From positions 1-5,515 of the forward strand of contig CALARO010000170.1 of NCBI GenBank assembly GCA_937888935.1: DNA of 5,515 nucleotides, in the 5' to 3' direction. Position 1 is the first letter of the stretch. Every line of letters starts with the position of its first letter. Positions 1 to 5,515 of this stretch are shown in pieces. Made by a program: the position numbers and the translations under genes. The stretch is from an uncultured Clostridia bacterium (lineage in GTDB: Bacteria > Bacillota > Clostridia > Christensenellales > Borkfalkiaceae). The notes below the pieces were generated by a model. The model worked only from the letters and a program-made list of their open reading frames with translations, was not told where the DNA came from and ran no database searches.

Positions 1-570
1 CGGGGTGTATACGCGGCGTTCGCTTTTTCCTGCCTTTTCATGCCGTTTTTCTTCGTGTACGGTCTGCCGCTCGGCGAGCTTTTGTATTCCGATCGCGGCG
101 CGGGCGAAATGATTGCGAAATGCGCGTTTATGCTGCTGCCGATGAGCGTTTCTCTGATTTCGACGGGCATTTTAAACTCGATGAATTACGAAAAACAGAC
201 GCTCAGATTTTATTTCATCGGCGCGGCGCTAATGCTTTTATGCGTATTCTTTCTGCCTGCGAAAATCGGCGCGTATGCCTACCCCGTGGGCATGACGGCG
301 GCTTTCGTATGCACGGCGTGCCTGAACATGCTGTTTTTAATCGCGCGCTATCCGCTGCCAGGCGCGCTGCTTAAAAAATGCCTGATCGCCTTTATCGCCA
401 TTCTGCCCGTGGCGGCGTGCGGCAGAATTTTATTCCCGCTCTTTTCGAAATTTCTTTCCACGCTGCCCGCCATGCTTTTATCGGGCGCGGTTACGCTTTT
501 ATTCAATCTGCTTTTATGGATCGCTTTGAAGCTCTTTCCCGTGAAAAAAGTGAAAAAAAAGCTTTTTTAG
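1..570 (+). CDS. SpoVB/MATE-type polysaccharide or lipid-linked sugar flippase, C-terminal part
   Basis: The reading frame is open from the first base, so the true start lies upstream; 189 residues are visible, ending at TAG. The protein is almost entirely hydrophobic, with about six likely membrane helices (roughly residues 3-20, 38-58, 70-87, 93-114, 121-140 and 155-178) and a short lysine-rich cytoplasmic tail (VKKVKKKLF). The helix order and the pattern around TGILNSMNYEKQ followed by GAYAYPVG resemble the C-terminal half of the MOP superfamily, where SpoVB, MurJ-like and oligosaccharide flippases move lipid-linked glycans across the membrane. In sporulating bacteria SpoVB is needed for spore cortex synthesis. 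The nearby spoIIE fits a sporulating host but does not prove that this copy is SpoVB itself. A capsule or teichoic-type flippase, or another MATE-like transporter, remains possible because the diagnostic N-terminal half is missing. Confidence 0.72.
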   Translation, partial: RGVYAAFAFSCLFMPFFFVYGLPLGELLYSDRGAGEMIAKCAFMLLPMSVSLISTGILNSMNYEKQTLRFYFIGAALMLLCVFFLPAKIGAYAYPVGMTAAFVCTACLNMLFLIARYPLPGALLKKCLIAFIAILPVAACGRILFPLFSKFLSTLPAMLLSGAVTLLFNLLLWIALKLFPVKKVKKKLF

Positions 571-652
571 TGAATTTTTCGCAATTCGGCGGGCAAACTG
601 AAAAAAAATCAGGACTTTTTGAAAAATTTTTTAACTTTTTCCGCTTCAACCC

Positions 653-681
653 TTGACAGACGGCGTAAATTGTTTTAAAAT
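653..681 (+). promoter_or_regulatory. Sigma-A-type promoter for pgi
   Basis: A perfect -35 element TTGACA (653-658) is followed, after exactly 17 bases, by a good -10 element TAAAAT (676-681). Transcription would start near 688, giving a leader of about 33 bases, too short for a riboswitch. The stretch just upstream is rich in A and T runs, which often strengthens such promoters. The near-consensus form suggests strong, constitutive expression of pgi, independent of the flippase gene upstream. Confidence 0.88.
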
Positions 682-700
682 ATTTTTGTATTAAAAATTC

Positions 701-707
701 AAAGGAG
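701..707 (+). promoter_or_regulatory. Ribosome binding site of pgi
   Basis: AAAGGAG is the only good Shine-Dalgarno match before the ATG at 721. The gap of 13 bases to the start codon is longer than the usual 5-9. No in-frame ATG, GTG or TTG lies between the two, and the next in-frame ATG (754) has no purine-rich site in front of it, so 721 remains the best start. Confidence 0.7.
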
Positions 708-720
708 TCTGAAAGACAAT

Positions 721-2154
721 ATGGGTTACAAAACAAGAGAATGGCGCGATTCGATGCGCGTGACGCTCGATTACAACAACATGACGGATACGTTTCTCGG
801 CGACAAGGGATTTTCCGATAAGCAGCTTGCTTCTTACCGCGCCGCGGCGGCGAAAGCTTACGCGTACGTGAAAGAAAACCGCGGCAAAGACGAGCTTTTC
901 ATGGGTTGGACGGAACTTCCGTACAATCAAAAAGAAATCGTGGCGGATATTCTCGAAACTGCGAAAAACGTGCGCAGAAAGTTTAAATATTTCGTGGTAC
1001 TCGGTATCGGCGGAAGCGCGCTCGGTCCGATTATGGCGTTTAACGCGCTGTGCCATCTGCACTACAACGATCTGCCGAAAAATAAGCGGAAAGGTCCGAA
1101 ATTCTACGTGGAAGACAACGTTGATCCCGTGAGAATGAGAGATCTTCTCGACGTGATCGAGCCTGCCGAAACCTGCTTCAACGTGATTTCGAAATCCGGC
1201 GCGACGAGCGAAACGATGACGCAGTATCTCGTGATTCTCGATCTTCTGAAAAAGGCGGGCGTTTCCGTGAAAGACAACGTGATTTTCACGACGGACGCGA
1301 AAAAAGGCAACCTGAAAAAGATTTCCGACGAGTTGGGCGGCGTGAAGAGTTACGTTCTTCCCGACGGCGTAGGCGGAAGATTTTCGGAGCTTTGCCCCGT
1401 GGGACTTCTGCCCGCGGCGGTACTCGGCATCGACATCAAAGGTTTGCTTGCCGGCGCGGCGTATATGGATTCGATCTGCCGCTCTTCTTCGATGGCGAAA
1501 AACCCCGCGCTTGCCTGCGCCGTGCTGCAGGTTGCCGCGATGAACGACGGCAAAAACATCGGCGTGATGATGCCCTATTCCGATAACCTGAAATACCTTG
1601 CCGACTGGTATTGCCAACTTTGGGCGGAATCGCTCGGCAAAAACGAAACGCTCGACGGCAAGCCTTGCAACGTGGGTCAGACGCCCGTGAAATCGCTCGG
1701 CGTAACCGATCAGCACTCGCAGGTGCAACTCTACACCGAAGGTCCGTTCGACAAAGTGGTGACGTTCCTTTCTTTGAAGAAGTACGCGTGCGAATTCCCT
1801 ATTCCGAAAGGCTGCGAAAGTATTCCCGACGTTTCGTTCCTTGGCGGACACACGATGGAAGAGCTGATTCAGGCGGAAAACGCGGCTACGGCTTACGCGC
1901 TGACGAAGGCGGGAAGAATGAATTACACGCTGTGGATTCCCGAATTGAACGCGTTTACGCTCGGCGAGCTTTTATTCCTTTTCGAATTGCAGACGGCGTA
2001 TGCGGGCGCGATGTTCAACATCAACACGTTTAATCAGCCGGGCGTTGAAGAAGGCAAAAAAGCCACGTTTGCTCTGCTTGGAAAAGCGGGTTACGCGCAA
2101 AAGAAGCAGGAACTCGATTCCCTGCCCGAAAAGAAAGCCGATTATATCGTTTAA
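721..2154 (+). CDS. pgi: Glucose-6-phosphate isomerase
   Basis: This enzyme interconverts glucose 6-phosphate and fructose 6-phosphate in the cytoplasm, the second step of glycolysis and a step of gluconeogenesis. The 477-residue protein is complete and of the compact bacterial length (about 450 residues in Bacillus, 550 in E. coli). The sugar-phosphate-binding SIS fold is shown by GIGGSA (95-100) and SKSGATSET (157-165). The family signature GGRFS lies at 218-222, followed by the conserved CPVGLLPAA segment. By alignment from memory with the rabbit enzyme, the catalytic glutamate is E303 (in WAESLGKN), the ring-opening histidine is H332 (in DQHSQ) and the conserved lysine is K446, in the second signature FNQPGVEEGK. 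All key residues are present, so the enzyme should be active. It has its own promoter and terminator and is probably transcribed alone. Codon use is even and there is no sign of transfer. Confidence 0.97.
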   Translation: MGYKTREWRDSMRVTLDYNNMTDTFLGDKGFSDKQLASYRAAAAKAYAYVKENRGKDELFMGWTELPYNQKEIVADILETAKNVRRKFKYFVVLGIGGSALGPIMAFNALCHLHYNDLPKNKRKGPKFYVEDNVDPVRMRDLLDVIEPAETCFNVISKSGATSETMTQYLVILDLLKKAGVSVKDNVIFTTDAKKGNLKKISDELGGVKSYVLPDGVGGRFSELCPVGLLPAAVLGIDIKGLLAGAAYMDSICRSSSMAKNPALACAVLQVAAMNDGKNIGVMMPYSDNLKYLADWYCQLWAESLGKNETLDGKPCNVGQTPVKSLGVTDQHSQVQLYTEGPFDKVVTFLSLKKYACEFPIPKGCESIPDVSFLGGHTMEELIQAENAATAYALTKAGRMNYTLWIPELNAFTLGELLFLFELQTAYAGAMFNINTFNQPGVEEGKKATFALLGKAGYAQKKQELDSLPEKKADYIV

Positions 2155-2187
2155 TCGCTTTTGAATTTTTGAATTAACGTTTCTTTA

Positions 2188-2229
2188 TTCCGTCGGCGGC
2201 GCGGTTTGCCCCGCCGGCGGAATTTTTTT
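2188..2229 (+). terminator. Intrinsic terminator of pgi
   Basis: A GC-rich stem of 12 pairs, one of them G-U, joins 2188-2199 with 2211-2222 around an 11-base loop. It is followed directly by seven T (2223-2229). It lies 33 bases after the pgi stop and is a textbook rho-independent terminator, separating pgi from mazF. Confidence 0.9.
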
Positions 2230-2270
2230 GCCGTCCTTTTCGCCGTTTTTTTCGACGTTTTTATATAACT

Positions 2271-2303
2271 TTGCCGATTTTTTCGGGCGGCGGCGTATAA
2301 AAT
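2271..2303 (+). promoter_or_regulatory. Possible promoter of mazF
   Basis: TATAAA (2296-2301), the best -10-like element between the pgi terminator and mazF, is preceded by TTGCCG (2271-2276) with a 19-base spacer, which is longer than ideal. If it is used, transcription starts near 2308 and the mazF leader is about 89 bases. A second weak -10-like element, TATTAT, lies at 2356-2361 without a convincing -35. mazF needs some promoter here because a strong terminator closes pgi, but which element is used is uncertain. Confidence 0.3.
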
Positions 2304-2385
2304 GCGCGCGGCGCGGCAATACTTCAAAGGCGAACGGAAGAGCCGCGATATTACATATTATATCGTAGGGAAGTCTTTCACGCAA

Positions 2386-2389
2386 GAGG
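2386..2389 (+). promoter_or_regulatory. Ribosome binding site of mazF
   Basis: GAGG, within AAGAGGT, lies seven bases before the ATG at 2397. This normal spacing supports that start, as does the conserved N-terminal sequence of the toxin, which begins at this methionine. Confidence 0.75.
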
Positions 2390-2396
2390 TAGAAAA

Positions 2397-2759
2397 ATGA
2401 ACGTAAAACGCGGTGAATTATATTATGCCGATCTTTCCCCCGTGGTGGGCAGCGAACAGGGCGGCGTGCGCCCCGTGCTTGTGGTGCAGAACGACGTAGG
2501 CAACAAATATTCCCCCACCGTGATCGCCGCCGCCGTGACGAGCAAGATCAACAAGGCGAAACTTCCCACGCATATCGAGCTGCCTTCCGCCTACGGCTTA
2601 GCGAAAGACAGTGTGATTCTGCTCGAACAGATCCGCACGCTTGATAAGCGCAGACTGAAAGAACGGATCGGCGAGCTGCCGCCAGAAGCGATGATCCGCG
2701 TAAACCGCGCGATTTTAATTTCTTTGGGGTTTCCGACGGACGCGAGAACGCATTTTTAA
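2397..2759 (+). CDS. mazF: MazF/PemK-family mRNA interferase toxin (EndoA type)
   Basis: MazF toxins are cytoplasmic, ribosome-independent RNases that cut messenger RNA at short sequences and slow growth until neutralised by an antitoxin. The 120-residue protein matches Bacillus subtilis EndoA (116 residues) closely and almost without gaps over the first 95 residues or so. It keeps the KRGE(L/V)Y start, the loop PVVGSEQGGVRP at 15-26, and the late motif DSVILLEQIRT. The proposed catalytic pair R25 and T48 is present at the same numbering. In Bacillus the antitoxin gene (ndoAI) directly precedes the toxin; here only 242 bases separate pgi from mazF, part of them a terminator, so no ordinary antitoxin gene fits. 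The gene ends at TAA with its own terminator 27 bases later. The close match makes cleavage at UACAU likely, but this is inferred from relatives. No truncation or frameshift is seen. Confidence 0.95.
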   Translation: MNVKRGELYYADLSPVVGSEQGGVRPVLVVQNDVGNKYSPTVIAAAVTSKINKAKLPTHIELPSAYGLAKDSVILLEQIRTLDKRRLKERIGELPPEAMIRVNRAILISLGFPTDARTHF

Positions 2760-2785
2760 AATTATTTCCGGCATATTTTCAAACG

Positions 2786-2812
2786 AGACTTCCCGGCGGG
2801 GAAGTCTTTTTT
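2786..2812 (+). terminator. Intrinsic terminator of mazF
   Basis: The inverted repeat GACTTCCC / GGGGAAGTC forms an 8-pair stem (2787-2794 with 2799-2806), with a four-base GGCG loop and an extra A-T pair at its base. A run of six T (2807-2812) follows. It sits 27 bases after the mazF stop and isolates mazF from spoIIE. Confidence 0.88.
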
Positions 2813-2881
2813 CGAAAACGACGAAATTGCAAAAAATCGGCGAAAAACCGCCAAATTTTTCAAAATCCGTTGTGTTATAAT
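2810..2881 (+). promoter_or_regulatory. Promoter of spoIIE, probably Spo0A-activated
   Basis: A perfect extended -10 element, TGTTATAAT (2873-2881), lies 36 bases before the spoIIE start codon. No TTGACA-like -35 is found at any normal spacing, which points to an activator. Upstream are three 7-base sequences that each differ by one base from the Spo0A box TGNCGAA: TTTCGAA (2810-2816), CGACGAA (2819-2825) and CGGCGAA (2838-2844). In Bacillus subtilis spoIIE is transcribed by sigma-A RNA polymerase activated by phosphorylated Spo0A from an atypical promoter, which fits this layout. The -10 call is strong; the operator call is inference. Confidence 0.6.
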
Positions 2882-2906
2882 GGCATTATTGAAACAAAAT
2901 TTTGGC

Positions 2907-2911
2907 GGAGG
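2907..2911 (+). promoter_or_regulatory. Ribosome binding site that sets the spoIIE start
   Basis: GGAGG, six bases before the ATG at 2918, is ideally placed. It rules against the longer reading from TTG at 2870, which would start upstream of the -10 element and has no ribosome binding site. The GTG at 2915 is only three bases from the site and is less likely. Confidence 0.85.
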
Positions 2912-2917
2912 ACTGTG

Positions 2918-5260
2918 ATGCACACCACCGAACGCAGCGGAAAATCTTTTTTATTCTACATATCTTTTACCGCGCTTTGCGCGCTTTTTTTCTTCCTTGG
3001 AAATAATTTCGAGCCGTTCGCGCTCGCGCTGCTTTTCGCCGCGCTTTCCGCGCACGCTTCGCCGATCGGTTGCTGCGCCTGTTTTGCCGCCGCTTCCGCT
3101 GTGGCTTTGAACGGCAATATCGCGCTTGTGTGCGCGGGCGAAGCCGCCGTATTATTCGCAGGGTTTTCCGCCTGCGAGCGCATTTCGCGCGAAAGCCGCG
3201 AAGCCGCCCGGAAAGCCGCGCCGATCCCCTTTTTCACGCTGTTTTTCGCGCTGGCTTTGTTTGTGATCTTCGCGCCGTTTTCGCCCTACGCGCTGCCGCC
3301 CGTTTTCGATTTTTTAAACGACGCGCTTGTGCAGAAAATCGCCGTGGCGGCGATCGTTTACCTTTTGTCCGCCGTGTTTGCCGTGGCGGCGAAAGCGATT
3401 TTATTCCGCCTTTTAAAATGCCGTCTGCGCGCCGACGAAATTATTTTTTCGCTGCTTTTATTCGTGCTTTCGGGCGTCGGACTTTGCCGCGCGTTTACGC
3501 CCGACGTATATCTCGGCTGCGCGTTCTTTCTGCTTCTTTTCTACGCCGCCGCCGTGAAAGATTGTTCCGCCGCGGTTGCCGCGTTCGTGCTTGCGTTGCC
3601 CGCCGCGTTCTCGGGCGTGCCGCTTGAAAAATTCTTCGTTCTCGGCGTGGCGGTGACGGCGTTTGCGCCGCTCGGTCGGCTGCCCGCCGTGTTTGCGCTG
3701 ATTTTAAGCTACTTTTTCTTCGGCGTATACGAAAACGTTTTCGAAACGGCGACGACTTATCTCGTGCCTTGGGTTTTATGCGTGCTGCTGCCTTCGCTAT
3801 TCTTTCTGCTTCTGCCCCCCGCCGTGATCTCGCGCGCGGAAAACAAGCTGGTTTTCTATCGCGAAAAGCACCTTTCGCGCATTGCCATCAACCGAAATCG
3901 CGCCGCGATCGGCGAACACCTCTTTGAAATCGCCGCCGTTTTCCGCGAAATCGAAAGCTCGTTTACCGCGCTTTCTTCAAGCGATTCGAAAGACGGCGCG
4001 AAAGAATTTATGTGCAAGTGCGTGACGGACGGCGTGTGCGGAAGATGCCCGGGGTATTCGGAATGCAACAAAGAGCTGAACGCGCGGGCGCAGATTGAAA
4101 AGCTGATCGAAATCGGCTGCATCAAAGGCAGAGTAAGCCTTATAGATATTCCCGAAAAACTCGCCGCCGCGTGCAGGGATCAGAGCGGACTTCTATTCGC
4201 GGCGAACAAGCAGCTTGCCGAGTACCGCAAATACATTGTGGAAGCGGACAACGCGGCGGGCGGCAGAGAGCTTTTATCGAAACAGGCGCAGGCGATCAGC
4301 GAAATTTTAAAGGGTCTCGCGCTGGAACAGAGCGCGCCGTTTGCTTCGCAGCGCGATAAAGAAAAAGCCGTGGCTCTCGCGTTGCAAAAGGCGGGAATCG
4401 TGTGCAGCGAAACGATGATCTGCAAGACGTTTTCGGGCGACGATTCGCCCGTGCTTTCGCTGGTGACGTACGGCAAGGCGGACGTGAAAAAAATAGCGGC
4501 GGCGGCTTCGGAAGTTTTGAAAACGCCGATGATGATTTCCGAGCGAATTACTCTTTCGGACGATAAATTCTGCTGTATTTTACGCAAAAAGCCGGTGTTT
4601 GACGCGGCGTTCGGCGTGGCGACCGAGAAAAAGCACGGCGAAAGCGCGAGCGGCGATACTCATTCGGTGCTCCGGATCGACGAGCGACGGTTTATGGTGG
4701 CTCTTTCGGACGGCATGGGCAGCGGCGAATACGCGAAGAAGGTTTCGGAAACGGCGATTTCGCTTTTAGAGAGTTTTTATCGGGCGAAAATGCCTTCGGA
4801 TCTCGTGCTTTCCACGGTGAACAAGCTGCTTTCTTTCAGTAAAGAAGAGACGTTTGCGTGCGTAGACGTTGCCGTGGTGGATCTGGACAGCGGCAAGGCG
4901 GATATCGTGAAAATCGGCTCGCCGATGGGGTTTATTTTATCGGACAACACGCTGAAAATTATGGAAAGCGATTCGCTGCCCTTAGGCATTTTAGAAGCGA
5001 TGCACCCCACCGCCGCCAGCTATTATCTGAAAGACAACGACATTCTGCTTTTTGTGAGCGACGGCGTGACTTCGGCGTTTTCTTCTTCTGGCGAGCTTCT
5101 GGACGAATTGAAAAAAATCCCCTGCTATAACCCGCAGGAGATTGCCGACAGACTGCTTGCCGAGGTGCTGCGCCGCGAAAACGGAACGGCTCAGGACGAC
5201 ATCACCGTGGTAGCCGTGCGGCTGTACAAAAGCACGGCAACCGAAGCCGCCGCAGGGTGA
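2918..5260 (+). CDS. spoIIE: Stage II sporulation protein E, PP2C-type serine phosphatase
   Basis: SpoIIE sits at the asymmetric septum, interacts with FtsZ and dephosphorylates the anti-anti-sigma factor SpoIIAA in the forespore, which frees sigma-F. The product is 780 residues from ATG 2918, close to the 827 of Bacillus subtilis. Residues about 11-304 form a multi-pass membrane region of roughly ten helices. Residues about 305-560 form the cytoplasmic regulatory/FtsZ-binding region, including a cysteine cluster (C366, C368, C374, C377, C383). Residues about 565-775 are the PP2C phosphatase domain. Its metal-binding aspartates are visible in SGD (D580), SDGMGSG (D598), VSDG (D715) and QDDITVV (D760/D761), so catalysis should be intact. 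The conserved segments KIGSPMGFI and LPLGI are also present. The gene has its own promoter and is followed by a convergent gene. It ends at TGA with no frameshift. Confidence 0.96.
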   Translation: MHTTERSGKSFLFYISFTALCALFFFLGNNFEPFALALLFAALSAHASPIGCCACFAAASAVALNGNIALVCAGEAAVLFAGFSACERISRESREAARKAAPIPFFTLFFALALFVIFAPFSPYALPPVFDFLNDALVQKIAVAAIVYLLSAVFAVAAKAILFRLLKCRLRADEIIFSLLLFVLSGVGLCRAFTPDVYLGCAFFLLLFYAAAVKDCSAAVAAFVLALPAAFSGVPLEKFFVLGVAVTAFAPLGRLPAVFALILSYFFFGVYENVFETATTYLVPWVLCVLLPSLFFLLLPPAVISRAENKLVFYREKHLSRIAINRNRAAIGEHLFEIAAVFREIESSFTALSSSDSKDGAKEFMCKCVTDGVCGRCPGYSECNKELNARAQIEKLIEIGCIKGRVSLIDIPEKLAAACRDQSGLLFAANKQLAEYRKYIVEADNAAGGRELLSKQAQAISEILKGLALEQSAPFASQRDKEKAVALALQKAGIVCSETMICKTFSGDDSPVLSLVTYGKADVKKIAAAASEVLKTPMMISERITLSDDKFCCILRKKPVFDAAFGVATEKKHGESASGDTHSVLRIDERRFMVALSDGMGSGEYAKKVSETAISLLESFYRAKMPSDLVLSTVNKLLSFSKEETFACVDVAVVDLDSGKADIVKIGSPMGFILSDNTLKIMESDSLPLGILEAMHPTAASYYLKDNDILLFVSDGVTSAFSSSGELLDELKKIPCYNPQEIADRLLAEVLRRENGTAQDDITVVAVRLYKSTATEAAAG

Positions 5261-5279
5261 AAAGGCGGCAGCCGTTGCG
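5235..5279. other. Inverted repeat spanning the spoIIE stop codon
   Basis: GCCGCC (5246-5251) can pair with GGCGGC (5264-5269) around a 12-base loop that contains the stop codon. Beyond a four-by-four internal loop, GCAAC (5237-5241) can pair with GTTGC (5274-5278). No T run follows on the + strand, and only a short TTTT follows on the - strand. It is therefore a weak candidate for ending either of the two convergent transcripts, although it may protect the 3' end of the message. Confidence 0.35.
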
Positions 5280-5340
5280 AAATGCAAACATAAATCCGAA
5301 TAAATATATTGTTTGATAATATTGAATTGAAACTGTTGCC

Positions 5341-5515
5341 TTACTTGCGTTTTTTGCCGTTTTTATAGGCTTTTTCGTAGATTTCAACGCACTTTTTGAT
5401 GATTTCCACCGCTTCGTCGCGGTGGCAGATCTCTTTCACCGTGGTCTGCTTGTGTTCGAGAGATTTGTACACTTCGAAAAAGTGCATCATTTCATCGAAA
5501 ATATGCGCGGGCAGG
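5341..5515 (-). CDS. ppa: Inorganic pyrophosphatase (family I), C-terminal part
   Basis: Read on the - strand, the frame enters at the window edge and runs to TAA at 5341-5343, giving 57 complete codons. The visible segment has the typical C-terminal pattern of soluble family I pyrophosphatases: a helix with HIFDEMMHFFEVYKSLE, then TTVKEI, then RDEAVEIIKKCVEIYEKAY, and a basic end (KNGKKRK). The family hydrolyses pyrophosphate to two phosphates in the cytoplasm using magnesium, pulling biosynthetic reactions forward. The metal-binding aspartates lie in the missing N-terminal part, so activity cannot be judged. The gene converges on spoIIE with about 80 bases between the stop codons, and no clear terminator is seen there. 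The helix pattern makes another identity unlikely, but only about a third of the protein is visible. Confidence 0.85.
   Translation of the reverse strand, partial: LPAHIFDEMMHFFEVYKSLEHKQTTVKEICHRDEAVEIIKKCVEIYEKAYKNGKKRK

Noticed and set aside
555..568. Perfect 14-base palindrome AAAAAAGCTTTTTT at the end of the flippase gene, as a terminator
   Set aside because: The stem has only one type of G-C core (GC at the centre) and no loop, so it would not form a stable RNA hairpin. The AT-rich runs at 601-632 also give only short 4-5 pair stems. No convincing terminator is present between 540 and 650.
688..720. Riboswitch or attenuator in the pgi leader
   Set aside because: The leader is only about 33 bases and shows no stem followed by T residues.
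691..1851. 386-residue open frame on the - strand across pgi
   Set aside because: It is antisense to a gene with all expected enzyme motifs and has a composition rich in Arg, His, Phe and Val, typical of the mirrored frame of GC-rich codons.
1958..1973. 16-base match CGCTCGGCGAGCTTTT between 68-83 and 1958-1973
   Set aside because: Both copies encode the residues LGELL with the genome's preferred codons in unrelated proteins; a chance effect of codon bias rather than a repeat element.
2185..2385. 66-residue open frame on the - strand between pgi and mazF, as a possible antitoxin
   Set aside because: It runs through the pgi terminator stem, has no ribosome binding site before its ATG, a biased composition, and no resemblance to known antitoxins.
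2870..2917. Longer SpoIIE starting at TTG 2870
   Set aside because: The codon lies upstream of the likely transcription start and has no ribosome binding site, while ATG 2918 has GGAGG at six bases.
5285..5315. CAAACA / TGTTTG inverted repeat in the gap after spoIIE
   Set aside because: Only six weak pairs around a 19-base loop, with no T run after it on either strand, so it is not supported as a terminator.

Overview
The window looks like chromosomal sequence from an endospore-forming, low-to-mid GC Gram-positive bacterium, most likely a member of the Clostridia. The reasons are a full-length SpoIIE sporulation phosphatase, a SpoVB/MATE-type flippase end, a MazF toxin very close to the Bacillus EndoA type, strong AGGAGG-like ribosome binding sites, sigma-A-type promoters and U-tailed intrinsic terminators. 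Codon use is rich in GCG, GGC and GAA in all genes, so nothing suggests recent transfer. I cannot name the species.

Layout: (1) 1-570, + strand, the C-terminal end of a multi-pass membrane flippase of the SpoVB/MOP type, cut by the window edge. (2) 571-720, an AT-rich gap with a near-consensus promoter. (3) 721-2154, a complete glucose-6-phosphate isomerase gene (pgi), closed by a strong terminator at 2188-2229; it appears to be a single-gene unit. (4) 2230-2396, a leader region, then mazF at 2397-2759 and its own terminator at 2786-2812. (5) 2813-2917, a sporulation-type promoter region with a perfect extended -10 element and near-matches to Spo0A boxes, then spoIIE at 2918-5260. (6) 5261-5340, a short convergent gap. 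(7) 5341-5515, - strand, the C-terminal end of a family I inorganic pyrophosphatase, cut by the window edge.

The genes are separate transcription units rather than one operon: pgi and mazF each end in a recognisable terminator, and pgi and spoIIE have recognisable promoters. Functionally the window combines central metabolism (pgi, ppa) with sporulation and stress genes (spoVB-like, mazF, spoIIE). The most interesting region is 2230-2960. There a mazF gene without a visible antitoxin carries a UACAU pentamer (the known target of Bacillus and Clostridioides MazF) in its leader, and another UACAU lies near the start of the spoIIE message. This is suggestive, not proof, of a link between the toxin and sporulation. 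I see no mobile element, CRISPR array, tRNA, rRNA or riboswitch, and no clearly new system.
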